A stretch of 64,000 nucleotides of DNA from JADFXI01 sp963784135 (lineage in GTDB: Bacteria > Nitrospirota > Thermodesulfovibrionia > Thermodesulfovibrionales > Dissulfurispiraceae). Under the pieces are notes generated by a model. That model did not search any database, had not been told where the DNA came from, and saw nothing but the letters and a program-made list of their open reading frames with translations. Both the position numbers and the translations under genes were made by a program. The stretch is taken from the NCBI GenBank assembly GCA_963784135.1, contig CAWAQG010000002.1, positions 1 to 64,000 of the forward strand, in the 5' to 3' direction. Below, piece after piece: positions 49,827 through 58,999 of this stretch. Position 1 is the stretch's first letter. The number at the start of each line of letters is the position of its first letter.

Positions 49827-50765
49827 GGGGTCAGGTCTTGAAAAGTCACTTTTATTTCCCCTGCCTCATTCTTGCCTGTTGACCACCTTGCTCGCAGTGG
49901 TGTAGTGAATACCCAAAGTGTCGGCTATTTCTTTTAGTGAATAGCCGTGCAGGATATGCGCATCCACTATCGCACGGTTACGTCTCTGCTTGTCGATCTT
50001 TTCGTTTCCTTTGAAAAGTTCGTGCAACAGCGGTCTGTGTGCATGACGTTGGACCTTTGGTATCTCCCTGATCATCTTCTTTGAAGATAACGCCTCCTTC
50101 AGTTTACCAACAAATTCTTCTTCGCCAAGCACTACCTGCCCCTTGAGCTGCTCCCATGGAAAATCAATTCCTATCCCAGCCAATACAAAATCCCGATACC
50201 CTCTTTCGGCTTCCCTTCTGTTTCTGCCAAAAAATCCAAGCACCCAATCAACGCTCAGAAAATCAGGCGCGTCCTTTAGTCCCGCAGTGATCGCATAACT
50301 ACTCCATTGCCATTCCTCCGGCGCGGTCGCAATTTTTGCCCTGACAGGGTTTAACACCACATAACGACAAAGCTCGGCAAGATAGCTCTCTTTGTCTACT
50401 ACTATTGCTTTGTATCTTCCCTGAAATATATGACCACACCTATTGTGTCGGCGGTTGAAAGCCTGAGTATAAACTCCGTTTAATTGACGCATCCCCTTTG
50501 ACAGATTGCCCTCTGGCGTCTCTATGAGCAGATGATAGTGGTTATCCATTAGACAGTAAGCATGGCACAGCCAGTTATAACGCTTCGCTACAGAGGAAAC
50601 CACCGCTAAAAAGATATCTCTGTCATCTTCTCCTTTGAATATGTTTTTCCGTCCGTTGCCACGTGCCGTGATATGGTAAACTGCACCAGGGTATTCAATT
50701 CTTATCGGTCTTGCCATAATGTGTTATGATAGCTGGCAATAACTTATTTTTCAAGACCTGACCCC
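49827..50765. mobile_element. RAYT element with 18-bp terminal inverted repeats
   Basis: GGGGTCAGGTCTTGAAAA (49827-49844) and its exact complement TTTTCAAGACCTGACCCC (50748-50765) bracket one transposase gene. The right flank carries further CTTGACCC units (CCGCTCTTGACCCTTGACCCC) and then the duplicated nfo fragment. No target duplication is obvious. Confidence 0.8.
49866..50717 (-). CDS. REP-associated tyrosine transposase (Y1, IS200-like)
   Basis: A 283-residue HUH nuclease of the RAYT group. The start MARPIRIEYPGAVYHITARG, the HUH motif NHYHLLIETPEGNLSKGMR and the Tyr helix NGVYTQAFNRRHNRCGHIFQ are typical. VLNPVRAKIATAPEEWQWSS is also family wording. The C-terminal 60 residues have an HTH (SLKEIADTLGIHYTTASKVV), a common extension. 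It would cut and move palindromic DNA such as REP units. The frame is intact. Confidence 0.93.
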   Translation of the reverse strand: MARPIRIEYPGAVYHITARGNGRKNIFKGEDDRDIFLAVVSSVAKRYNWLCHAYCLMDNHYHLLIETPEGNLSKGMRQLNGVYTQAFNRRHNRCGHIFQGRYKAIVVDKESYLAELCRYVVLNPVRAKIATAPEEWQWSSYAITAGLKDAPDFLSVDWVLGFFGRNRREAERGYRDFVLAGIGIDFPWEQLKGQVVLGEEEFVGKLKEALSSKKMIREIPKVQRHAHRPLLHELFKGNEKIDKQRRNRAIVDAHILHGYSLKEIADTLGIHYTTASKVVNRQE

Positions 50766-50792
50766 GCTCTTGACCCTTGACCCCGCTCTTGA

Positions 50793-50886
50793 CCCTGGCC
50801 CGCTCAAGGGACAAATGGATACCGCCCGCTATTGAGGTGTGGACGCCAAGCCGTCTTTGCAAATTCACCTTTGGGTCCTTTCCCAT
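50793..50886 (-). pseudogene. Duplicated 5' fragment of nfo
   Basis: The 94 bases from the start codon onward encode MGKDPKVNLQRRLGVHTSIA and then GGIHLSLERAR, the first 30 codons of endonuclease IV. Compared with 45951-46042 I count five mismatches in 92 bases. Similarity stops at the start codon on one side and at the RAYT-side repeats (CTTGACCC) on the other. Confidence 0.85.
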
Positions 50887-50981
50887 TACTTTCCCGACTG
50901 GAGTATTTCTTTTTCGACACCCTTAGCAAGCAACAGGCGCATATATGCATTATATCGCCGGAACAGTTCGCACATGAAGAA

Positions 50982-53696
50982 TCAGAGTTGAGCTTCTTTA
51001 TCCATTATTGCCCTTATTTTTGCAAGAAGGTCATTTGGCGTAACCGGTTTTGATATAAAATTCATCCCTTCTTCCAATATGCCCTTTCTGCTGATTATGT
51101 CGGATGTATACCCGCTGGTAAAAAGAATATTAATGTCAGGTTTTATCTTCCTTATCTCATCAATCGCTTCTTTGCCGCTCTTCTTCGGCATTATTACATC
51201 AATGATAACAAACTGAATGATGTCTTTTTTCTCTTTAAATTTGTTGACGGCATCCTCTCCGTCCACTGCATCTATTACAGTATAACCATTTTCTTCAAGC
51301 ACCATCTTTGAAAGCACTCTTACGTCTTCATTGTCCTCTGCAAGCAATATGGTTTCTGTCCCACCCTTTGGCCTGATAATCTCCGTCACTTTCGCTTCTT
51401 CGATCTTTGATTCAGTCAGAGGCAGGTATATCCTGAATGTTGTGCCTTTGCCCGGTTCGCTATATACAGTGATGTTGCCGCCATGCTGCTTGATTATTCC
51501 GTATACTATTGAAAGCCCAAGCCCTGTGCCTTTGCCTACTTCCTTGGTTGTGAAGAAGGGTTCAAATATCTTTTGCTGCGTCTTTTCATCCATGCCTCTG
51601 CCTGTATCTGTCACTGAAATAAGGGCATACATGCCTGGTTTCTCCATATCATGTCCCTTTACATAGTCCTCATACAGTTCTGCGGTCTCTGTGACTATAG
51701 ACAACATTCCCCCATCCGGCATCGTATCCCTTGCATTAGTAGAGAGGTTCATCAGTACCTGCTCTATCTGGCCGGGGTCTACCATTACGGTCAGGGTTTT
51801 TTCCGTAAGTCGTGTTTTAAGCTCTATGTCCTCCCCGATAAGTCTGGCCAACAGCTTTTCCATGCCTTTGATAAGTTCATTCAGGTCTGTCTCTTTCGGA
51901 GCGATCAGCTGTTTTCTGCTGAAGGCAAGGAGTTGTCTCGTAAGATCGGCTGACTTTCCTGCTGAACTTAGTATCTGATCAACCAGGGGTTTCAATTCAC
52001 TGTCTTTACCAAGCTGGGTGTTCAGGAGACTTCCATAGCCGATTATAGCTGTCAGCATGTTATTGAAGTCATGGGCGATGCCCCCTGCAAGTTGTCCTAT
52101 GGCCTCCATCTTCTGTGCCTGGTACAGCTGCATTTCGAGTTTTACCTTTTCTTCCTGGATATTTCTGTCATGAGATAGATCATGTATCATCGTAAGAATA
52201 CTCATAGGCTGTCCCTGTTTGTCACGTATTATCTTGACCGTAGTCTCAAGCGGTCGCCCAAGAGGGTTACGGGGGTGATCTTTCTCCATGATGATAACAC
52301 TATCCAGTTTTTCATCCTGGACATGGCATACAGGACAAAGGGTATGCGTCTTATCAGGGTGAAGAATATCTGCAATATGATGACCTACAGATATTTCCGG
52401 AGTCTTACCTGTTATCGTGTAGAATGCTTTATTCGCTCTTATCAAGTGTCTTTCAACGTCAAGCAAGTAAATAATATCCTCAGATACATCCATGGCAGCG
52501 CTCCATTCTTTAGCAGCCTGCTCCGCTGCCTGTTCTGCCATCTTGCGCTCAGTTATGTCGCGGGTCACGCCCAGCAACGCAACGATTTCATTCTTCTCGT
52601 TTCTAAATGGAACAGCATGCGTCTCAAGCCATAATTGCCTGCCCTTAACACCTGTCATCTTGAAAACCAGGGTGCCGGACTCTCCGTTGAAAATCCGCTT
52701 CGTTAGATCCATGAACGAGTCACAATACTCAGGCACAATCATCGGACAGACACATTGACCTTTGACCTGATCAAGTGAATCAACCTGTAGCATTTCAAGA
52801 CCTGCCCTGTTCATCATGAGCAGATTTGCATTAGCATCAAGGAGTTTTACGCATTCAGGTTCTGTCTCAATTATAGTCCTCAGCATAATCTCGCTGTTCC
52901 TGAGTGCCGCTTCCACCCGCTTACGTTCGGTGATGTTTTCGATAACTGCATGAGAGAGAACAACATGTCCGTCGGCATCCCTCTCCCCGGTAGCCGAAAG
53001 TAGAACGTCCATGACTTCTCCATTTTTTTTCACCAGCTGATACTCGACATTCTTGCAAAAGCCGTCCTGAAAAAATGCCGGCTGGACAACCTCTACTGCA
53101 TATTTTCGCGATGCCTCGGTATAAAAATCGGTCACTTTTCTGCCGAGCACCTCGTTCCGTTCATAGCCGAGAGTATTAAGCCAGTGATTATTGACTTTGA
53201 CAATGGTCCCTGTATGGTCAATAGAATGCAGCATGATTGGAGTTTCATTATAGAAGGCACTGTACTTCTCTATACTTTGTCTCAAAATGGCCTCCGACCT
53301 TTTCCGTTCAGTGATGTCGCGAACTACCGCCACCGCATACTCTCTTGTGTTCAGCGTCACATAGCTTAAGTTAACTTCAACAGGAAATGTGGCGCCATTC
53401 TTTTGTTTAGCGATGCCTTCCAACATGTGGGAGCCTTTCTGCCTCAATTCGTCTACAGGTGTTTGACATGAAAAATTGTCGGGGAAGGTTGTTTCAATAT
53501 CCTTAAAATTCAGCTTCAGGAGTTCCTGGCGATTGTACCCCAAAAGGGTGCATGCTTTATCATTCACAAAGATAAAGCGGCCGGCCTGCGGACCACTGAC
53601 GAAAATAGCATCATTTGTTTTATTGATCAGATCCCTGAAAAGTTCGAGATCAGTTCCACCCTTGTCCATGTTTTTCGTCCCGGCATTAGGTCCCAT
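50982..53696 (-). CDS. Hybrid histidine kinase with four PAS domains and receiver
   Basis: A 904-residue soluble sensor with no membrane helix. Four PAS/PAC units span about 15-525, each ending in a DITERK-type linker (the last in LSHDRN). HisKA has the H-box LAGGIAHDFNNMLTAIIGYG; HATPase has DTGRGMDEKTQQKIFEPFF and GTGLGLSIVYGIIKQHGG. A C-terminal receiver (about 785-900) has ILLAEDNEDVRVL, the phosphate-accepting Asp in FVIIDVIMPKKSG, and ILFTSGY. The fourth PAS region holds CPVCH, which could bind metal or haem, but this is uncertain. No response-regulator partner is adjacent. Confidence 0.93.
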   Translation of the reverse strand: MGPNAGTKNMDKGGTDLELFRDLINKTNDAIFVSGPQAGRFIFVNDKACTLLGYNRQELLKLNFKDIETTFPDNFSCQTPVDELRQKGSHMLEGIAKQKNGATFPVEVNLSYVTLNTREYAVAVVRDITERKRSEAILRQSIEKYSAFYNETPIMLHSIDHTGTIVKVNNHWLNTLGYERNEVLGRKVTDFYTEASRKYAVEVVQPAFFQDGFCKNVEYQLVKKNGEVMDVLLSATGERDADGHVVLSHAVIENITERKRVEAALRNSEIMLRTIIETEPECVKLLDANANLLMMNRAGLEMLQVDSLDQVKGQCVCPMIVPEYCDSFMDLTKRIFNGESGTLVFKMTGVKGRQLWLETHAVPFRNEKNEIVALLGVTRDITERKMAEQAAEQAAKEWSAAMDVSEDIIYLLDVERHLIRANKAFYTITGKTPEISVGHHIADILHPDKTHTLCPVCHVQDEKLDSVIIMEKDHPRNPLGRPLETTVKIIRDKQGQPMSILTMIHDLSHDRNIQEEKVKLEMQLYQAQKMEAIGQLAGGIAHDFNNMLTAIIGYGSLLNTQLGKDSELKPLVDQILSSAGKSADLTRQLLAFSRKQLIAPKETDLNELIKGMEKLLARLIGEDIELKTRLTEKTLTVMVDPGQIEQVLMNLSTNARDTMPDGGMLSIVTETAELYEDYVKGHDMEKPGMYALISVTDTGRGMDEKTQQKIFEPFFTTKEVGKGTGLGLSIVYGIIKQHGGNITVYSEPGKGTTFRIYLPLTESKIEEAKVTEIIRPKGGTETILLAEDNEDVRVLSKMVLEENGYTVIDAVDGEDAVNKFKEKKDIIQFVIIDVIMPKKSGKEAIDEIRKIKPDINILFTSGYTSDIISRKGILEEGMNFISKPVTPNDLLAKIRAIMDKEAQL

Positions 53697-53915
53697 AATA
53701 TCTACTTAAATTATAAACCGATTTTGATGAGTTTAGAAGTGAAATATCAGGGAAGCAATCAATATTCCGTAACGCTGTATCTAATCTGCGTGAAATTCAA
53801 TTACTTCGGTGAGGGTGAGAAAAACAGGCGCTATCATCTATATAAGCAAGTTTTCTGAGCGTTGTTTCATGCCGCATGTTTACTTTCTCAAGCCATGCTT
53901 CCAACTTTTTCCAAG

Positions 53916-53945
53916 TTGACACCACACACCTTTTAGTGGTAGTTT
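53916..53945 (+). promoter_or_regulatory. Promoter of ileS
   Basis: TTGACA (53916-53921) and TAGTTT (53940-53945) have an 18-nt spacer. The -10 ends seven bases before the ileS ATG, and no Shine-Dalgarno is present, so the message is likely leaderless. No T-box leader is visible. Confidence 0.5.
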
Positions 53946-53952
53946 TTACTTC

Positions 53953-56733
53953 ATGCCTATTGACTATAAAGATACTCTTAATCTACCACAGACCGGCTTT
54001 CCCATGAAGGCCAACCTCAGCCAGAGAGAGCCTGAGATGCTGAAGTTCTGGGAAGAGACAGCTGTCTACCGGAAGCTTCAGGAGAAAAATGCGGGAAACG
54101 AGAGCTATATACTTCACGACGGTCCTCCTTACGCCAACGGTAATATCCATATCGGCCATGCACTGAACAAAATCCTCAAAGATATTATCGTTAAATATAA
54201 ATCCATGCAGGGTTTTTACTCTCCCTATGTCCCGGGTTGGGACTGCCACGGTCTTCCAATTGAACTGCAGGTGGACAAGAACATGGGAGACAAAAAAAAT
54301 CAGGTCGGCGTTCTTGAAAAAAGGCGGCTTTGCAGGGAATATGCAGCCGGATTTGTCGCCGTGCAGAAGGAAGAGTTCAAGAGGCTCGGTGTTTTCGGCG
54401 ACTGGGAGAGGCCGTATCTGACAATGTCCTACGATTACGAGGCGTCTATTGTTAGAGAATTCTTCAAGTTCGTCGAAAACGGCTCGGTATACAAAGGTAA
54501 AAAGCCCGTCCATTGGTGTCCCTCCTGTATCACCGCCCTCGCAGAGGCGGAAGTGGAATATGCGGAAAAAGAATCACCTTCGGTCTTTGTGCGTTTCAGG
54601 GTCTTCGACGAGGACGTTAAAAATGCGTTGCCGCAGTTGGCGGGCAGGAATGCATTCATAGTGATATGGACGACAACGCCCTGGACACTTCCGGCAAACC
54701 TTGCCCTCGCAGTCCATCCCGAGTTCCTCTATGCCGCCGTGCTGGATGGGGAGGATGTAAACATCGTAGCTGACGAGAACCTCGCTGGGCTCAGGGAAAA
54801 AGGCATTATAAAAGGCGATGTTATTTTAAACCTCACAGGAAGTTCATTAGAGGGGATACGCACACAGCATCCTTTTATTGAAAGGGAGTCACCAATTGTT
54901 ACAGCTGAATTTGTCACGGTCGGCGAGGGCACAGGTGTTGTCCATATCGCCCCGGGCCACGGCGAAGATGACTATGATGTCGGACTCAGATACGGCCTCG
55001 ATATATACGCGCCGGTGGACGACAGGGGCAAGTTCACCAAACAGGTCCCCGAATTCGAGGGACAGTTCGTCTTTAAGGCCAATGAAGGGATCATAGAGAC
55101 ACTTAAAGAGAAAAAGGCCCTTCTCGGAGTGGAGAAGATGCGGCATTCCTACCCCCATTGCTGGAGATGCAAAAAACCTGTCATATTCAGGGCAACGGCA
55201 CAATGGTTCATATCAATGGAGAATGGAGATTTAAGAAAAAAAAGCCTTGAAGAGATAGAGAAGACCAGGTGGGTGCCTTCGTGGGGCAGGGACAGGATCT
55301 ACGGCATGGTCTCCGGCAGGCCGGACTGGTGCATTTCCCGGCAGAGGGCATGGGGAGTTCCCATAACATTGATCACCTGTGAGGAATGCGGTGCATTTGT
55401 TCAGGACCCCGGGCTGTTCGCCCGAATCGTGTCACTATTCGAACAGCACGGCGCAGACATATGGTTTACGCTGGACATAACCGAACTTCTCGGACCGGGC
55501 CATGCCTGTGCGCGGTGCGGCGGCGCCGCCTTTAAAAAAGAAATGGATATTCTCGATGTATGGTTCGACTCCGGAGTAAGCCACGCAGCCGTCCTCGAAC
55601 GCGACAGCAGGCTCTCATGGCCCGCTGAAATATACCTGGAAGGGAGCGACCAGCACCGCGGGTGGTTTCAGAGTTCCCTCCTTGCATCGGCAGGGACACG
55701 AAACAGGGCGCCATATCAGACCGTCCTCACCCATGGATTCACGGTTGACGGCCAGGGGAAAAAGATGTCCAAATCACTCGGCAATGTCATAGCGCCGCAG
55801 GAAATTATTAAAGCAAACGGCGCAGAGATTATACGCCTGTGGGTTTCGGCCGAAGACTATCACGATGATATACGGCTCTCAAAAGAGATCATCGACAGGC
55901 TGACCGAGGCCTACAGAAAGATCAGGAACACCGGCCGGTTCCTCCTCGGCACGCTCCATGATTTCGACGAAAAAAATTATAGCGGCAATCTGCTGGAGAT
56001 CGACAGATGGGCACTGTCAAGGCTGCAGGGACTCATAAAGAAAGTGACCTCGGCATATGATGCGTTCGATTTCCATGAGGCGTTCCGTTCACTCTACCAG
56101 TTCTGCATCGTTGATATGAGTTCATTTTACCTCGATATTTTAAAAGACCGCCTGTACACGTTCAGGGCGGATTCACCCGGGCGGCGCGCAGCGCAATGGG
56201 TATTGCACAGGATACTGCTCGACATGACGCGCCTCATGGCCCCGGTGCTTTCATTTACCGCGGAAGAACTATGGAGTTATATACCGGGTCGTGCAACAGA
56301 GAGCGTTTTCCTCTCCGGATTTCCTGTCCCTGATGAATCGTTTGCCGATGAAGCTCTGGAGAAAAGATGGGACATCCTCATTGCGGTGAGGAACGAGACG
56401 AACAAGGCGCTCGAAATAAAAAGGAAGGACAAATTTATCGGCAATGCACTTGAAGCAAAGCTTGTGCTTTACCCGCCCGAGGATGTTTATCAGCTTTTGC
56501 AGGATTATAAGGACTCCCTGCCCTCACTTTTTATTGTTTCTGACGTCGAACTCCTGCGACCGGAACTCCGGACACCGGACACCCACGAAAGCACTGAAAT
56601 AAACGGCCTCTTCATCAAGGTCGAAAGGGCGGCCGGCAGGAAGTGCGCGAGGTGCTGGAACTGGAGGCTTACGGTAGGCAACTTTGAAGGGCATCCCCTG
56701 ATATGTGAACAGTGCTTTAATGCCATAAAATGA
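53953..56733 (+). CDS. ileS: Isoleucyl-tRNA synthetase
   Basis: A 926-residue class I synthetase. The HIGH motif is in NGNIHIGHALNKILKD and KMSKS in GQGKKMSKSLGNVIAP. The editing domain (TTTPWTLPANLALAVHPEF) is present, and the end has a zinc site, CARCWNWR...CEQCFNAIK, as in bacterial IleS. YVPGWDCHGLPIELQVDK is also typical. The stop overlaps lspA (ATGA). The genes ileS-lspA are a conserved pair. Confidence 0.97.
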   Translation: MPIDYKDTLNLPQTGFPMKANLSQREPEMLKFWEETAVYRKLQEKNAGNESYILHDGPPYANGNIHIGHALNKILKDIIVKYKSMQGFYSPYVPGWDCHGLPIELQVDKNMGDKKNQVGVLEKRRLCREYAAGFVAVQKEEFKRLGVFGDWERPYLTMSYDYEASIVREFFKFVENGSVYKGKKPVHWCPSCITALAEAEVEYAEKESPSVFVRFRVFDEDVKNALPQLAGRNAFIVIWTTTPWTLPANLALAVHPEFLYAAVLDGEDVNIVADENLAGLREKGIIKGDVILNLTGSSLEGIRTQHPFIERESPIVTAEFVTVGEGTGVVHIAPGHGEDDYDVGLRYGLDIYAPVDDRGKFTKQVPEFEGQFVFKANEGIIETLKEKKALLGVEKMRHSYPHCWRCKKPVIFRATAQWFISMENGDLRKKSLEEIEKTRWVPSWGRDRIYGMVSGRPDWCISRQRAWGVPITLITCEECGAFVQDPGLFARIVSLFEQHGADIWFTLDITELLGPGHACARCGGAAFKKEMDILDVWFDSGVSHAAVLERDSRLSWPAEIYLEGSDQHRGWFQSSLLASAGTRNRAPYQTVLTHGFTVDGQGKKMSKSLGNVIAPQEIIKANGAEIIRLWVSAEDYHDDIRLSKEIIDRLTEAYRKIRNTGRFLLGTLHDFDEKNYSGNLLEIDRWALSRLQGLIKKVTSAYDAFDFHEAFRSLYQFCIVDMSSFYLDILKDRLYTFRADSPGRRAAQWVLHRILLDMTRLMAPVLSFTAEELWSYIPGRATESVFLSGFPVPDESFADEALEKRWDILIAVRNETNKALEIKRKDKFIGNALEAKLVLYPPEDVYQLLQDYKDSLPSLFIVSDVELLRPELRTPDTHESTEINGLFIKVERAAGRKCARCWNWRLTVGNFEGHPLICEQCFNAIK

Positions 56734-57188
56734 AGAAATCCCCAGTCATCTTTTTTCTAATCTCCCTCTGCATTTTTGCCCTGGACCAGCTCACGAAATA
56801 TTTTATAAAGACCCATATCGGCCTTTTTGACATCATGCGGATAACATCCTTTTTTAATATTGTTTACGTACTGAACACCGGTTCGGCCTTCGGGCTGTTC
56901 AAGAGTCTCGGCAACTCATTCTTTATTATTATTGCGTTGCTGGCAATGACATTAATCACGTTCCTGATTATCAAAGATAGCAGCAACAGGCTTGCTTTTG
57001 CACTCATACTCGGCGGGGCCGCCGGGAATCTCGCTGATAGAATTATCTTCGGGCATGTAATCGACTTCCTGGATTTTTATGCAGGCAGCCATCACTGGCC
57101 GGCCTTTAATATTGCCGATTCAGCCCTCACAATCGGCATTACGCTGCTGCTCGTCAAAACAGTTTTTGAAAAAAACAGCGTAAGATAG
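56730..57188 (+). CDS. lspA: Lipoprotein signal peptidase
   Basis: A 152-residue inner-membrane aspartyl peptidase that removes lipoprotein signal peptides. Four membrane helices are predicted from hydrophobicity. NIVYVLNTGSAFGLFKSLG, GGAAGNLADRIIFGHVIDFL and the second Asp in FNIADSALTIG mark the active site. It overlaps ileS by 4 bp. RlpA (41582) is one likely substrate. Confidence 0.95.
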   Translation: MKKSPVIFFLISLCIFALDQLTKYFIKTHIGLFDIMRITSFFNIVYVLNTGSAFGLFKSLGNSFFIIIALLAMTLITFLIIKDSSNRLAFALILGGAAGNLADRIIFGHVIDFLDFYAGSHHWPAFNIADSALTIGITLLLVKTVFEKNSVR

Positions 57189-57193
57189 TAAAC

Positions 57194-57646
57194 TTGTTAC
57201 AGATGCATACTGTTACCGCAGATGAACTCTTTAAGAAAGGGGTGGAAGCACTTGCAGGCGGCAAGATGATTCCGGCCCTCGCCAGTTTTGAAAAAGCCCT
57301 GGAACTCGAAGACAATCCGGCCTTCTATTCTTACTTAGCCTTATGTATCGCAAAAGAGCGGGGTCAGGTGAGGAAGGCCGTCACGCTCTGCGAAGAGGCA
57401 TTGCAAAAGGACGGAGAAAACTCAGCTCACTACCTCAACCTCGGCAAAATACTCCTCCACGCAGGCAATGTGGATGAGGCCATTATGGTGTTCAGAGGGG
57501 GACTGAAATACGGGACCAACCTCCTCATAATAGACGAACTTAAAAAGCTCGGCACAAGAAAACCTCCGGTCATAGCCTTTCTGAGCAGAAACAATCCAAT
57601 CAATAAATATCTCGGTATCATTTTCAAAAGACTGGGGCTCCGGTAG
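57194..57646 (+). CDS. TPR-repeat protein
   Basis: A 150-residue protein with about three tetratricopeptide repeats: KMIPALASFEKALELEDNPA, AVTLCEEALQKDGENSAHYL and NLGKILLHAGNVDEAIMVFR. The C-terminal basic tail (FLSRNNPINKYLGIIFKRLG) is short. It follows lspA by five bases. TPRs mediate protein contacts; the partner is unknown. Confidence 0.85.
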   Translation: MLQMHTVTADELFKKGVEALAGGKMIPALASFEKALELEDNPAFYSYLALCIAKERGQVRKAVTLCEEALQKDGENSAHYLNLGKILLHAGNVDEAIMVFRGGLKYGTNLLIIDELKKLGTRKPPVIAFLSRNNPINKYLGIIFKRLGLR

Positions 57647-57790
57647 AGGGGGATGTCTCGATGCATTTTCCGGACAATGCCACTCATGCCGATGCAAGCT
57701 GGCCTCCCCCGCATTAGCTCTTACCTAAAACACTATCGGATAGAAACTCCCCTGCCGGGAAGAGTTTCTTACCGTACACTGTCCGTAAGG

Positions 57791-58090
57791 CTATGCGCCG
57801 CCCTTTTTCTTGGCGGCCTCGATAGCTTCTGTGACTACGGCATTAAGCGTCTTGGTGATAGCGTCGCAAAGCGCCTGATCACCGCCGCACAAAAACTCAA
57901 CTACGCAATAGTTGTCCGGGCCTATCGGCCCCAGCTGCTGGCCCAGCATGAACGGCACCGCGTTGCCTACACAAGTTTCCATGTTAAAGCTGCCCTCAAG
58001 AATGGCTTGGTCAATGCCGCTGTCGAGCCGCCGCCTGAGAGGCCTGCCGAGCCGATTGTCTTCGTTTTCGCCGGGGTTATCCTTGTCCAT
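57791..58090 (-). CDS. Hypothetical Cys-containing protein
   Basis: A 99-residue protein that I do not recognise. It starts at the ATG at 58090 behind GGAAGGTG. The start is charged (MDKDNPGENEDNRLGRPLRRR) and the body has NMETCVGNAVPFMLGQQLG and CVVEFLCGGDQALCDAITKT, with four cysteines. An Ala/Lys-rich tail follows. No signal peptide is seen. It converges on the TPR gene. Confidence 0.6.
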   Translation of the reverse strand: MDKDNPGENEDNRLGRPLRRRLDSGIDQAILEGSFNMETCVGNAVPFMLGQQLGPIGPDNYCVVEFLCGGDQALCDAITKTLNAVVTEAIEAAKKKGGA

Positions 58091-58138
58091 GTTTTTCACC
58101 TTCCGTTTTTTGCTTCTTAGTATATCAGTATTGGGCAA

Positions 58139-58397
58139 AACGAAGAGAAAGAAATGCTTCTGGAATGGGAGGCTTCTGCGAATATGAAAAACTATCCTTT
58201 ATTAATGGTCTTTTTGACATGCACGAGTTTTGATGAGCAATATAGGCTGTAATATTCATTTCTGCCTCGATCGCAGTTAAGCTGAAAAATCTTTATTGAT
58301 GCAATGAATTGGAATGTGTCTGTTTGTCGGTGAAACAAACTGCAGGAATGGTCTATGGTGAGGGACGGGAAGTCTGACAAGTCAGCAATTCACAACA
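58139..58397. other. Spacer upstream of vapB
   Basis: With the promoter region at 58398-58440 this makes a gap of about 320 bases. I see no gene, terminator or known RNA in the left 250 bases. Confidence 0.4.
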
Positions 58398-58440
58398 TTG
58401 ACAATTGTATATAACAATTTTAGCATATGTATATACATTT
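58398..58440 (+). promoter_or_regulatory. Promoter and operators of the VapBC module
   Basis: TTGACA (58398-58403) and TAGCAT (58421-58426) are 17 nt apart. Two palindromes overlap them: AATTGT-5 nt-ACAATT (58403-58419) and ATGTATATACAT (58427-58438). Such sites are typical for autorepression by a ribbon-helix-helix antitoxin. Confidence 0.7.
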
Positions 58441-58457
58441 GAAAGGAGGCATGCCTT

Positions 58458-58652
58458 ATGAAATCTTCGGTTAAAATGACATCGATAAGGCTGGACACCA
58501 GACTTGCGAACGATGCGATGAAAGTGCTCGGCACCGGCAGCAGGAGTGAGGCCGTACATACGGCGTTAAGAGAAATCGTAGCTCTAATGAAGTTCAAGAG
58601 ATTGATGTCAGTATATGGCGGTAAATTGCAGTTCGAGGGCCATGGCAGGTAA
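58458..58652 (+). CDS. vapB: VapB-family antitoxin
   Basis: A 64-residue antitoxin with an N-terminal ribbon-helix-helix: KMTSIRLDTRLANDAMKVLG, then SRSEAVHTALREIVALMKF. The tail (YGGKLQFEGHGR) should wrap the toxin. A strong AAAGGAGG precedes the ATG. The gene is intact and overlaps the start of the broken toxin by 11 bp. Confidence 0.9.
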   Translation: MKSSVKMTSIRLDTRLANDAMKVLGTGSRSEAVHTALREIVALMKFKRLMSVYGGKLQFEGHGR

Positions 58653-58943
58653 AATTGTTATTTTCGATACTTCCGTCTTAATAGACCACTTGAGGACCAA
58701 TCGGTACAGCAATAATTTTCTGGATCTGCAGGGCCTTATAAGAAACTCCTCCGTGGTCCTGTCTGAACTGTCGAGAGGGGCCACGAAAGAAGCGGAAACA
58801 GCTTTTGTGGCCGCACTTGGCGGGAACCATCCCATACTGACACCCTTACTGCACGGAATTATGGTGCTACCGTAATTACCTCAAATAAAACAGACTTTGA
58901 CTTAATAAGGTACTACAGAGATTTTCGTCTGGAAGTTTGGTAA
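58642..58943 (+). pseudogene. vapC: VapC PIN-domain toxin, internally deleted and frameshifted
   Basis: The ATG at 58642 opens a PIN domain (IVIFDTSVLIDHLR with the first catalytic Asp; VVLSELSRGATKEAE), but the frame ends at 58875 after HPILTPLLHGIMVLP. A second frame then gives LTARNYGATVITSNKTDFDL and IRYYRDFRLEVW up to 58943, the normal VapC C-terminus. The roughly 40 central residues that contain another catalytic acidic residue are missing. So a deletion not divisible by three has inactivated the toxin while VapB stays intact. Confidence 0.85.
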
Positions 58944-58965
58944 AAGAGAACTGGATTTGCCTTTA

Positions 58966-58994
58966 TTGACTGCAATTTGTTCACGTGATATGAT
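58966..58994 (+). promoter_or_regulatory. Promoter of the pdh operon, leaderless
   Basis: TTGACT (58966-58971), an exact 17-nt spacer and TATGAT (58989-58994) form a near-consensus promoter. The -10 ends five bases before the pdhA ATG at 59000, so transcription should start at about the start codon. Confidence 0.8.
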
Positions 58995-58999
58995 TACGC

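Noticed and set aside
50695..50886. Intact 63-residue gene
   Set aside because: It is the nfo start codon region joined to RAYT-flanking repeats, so it is a fragment and not a gene.
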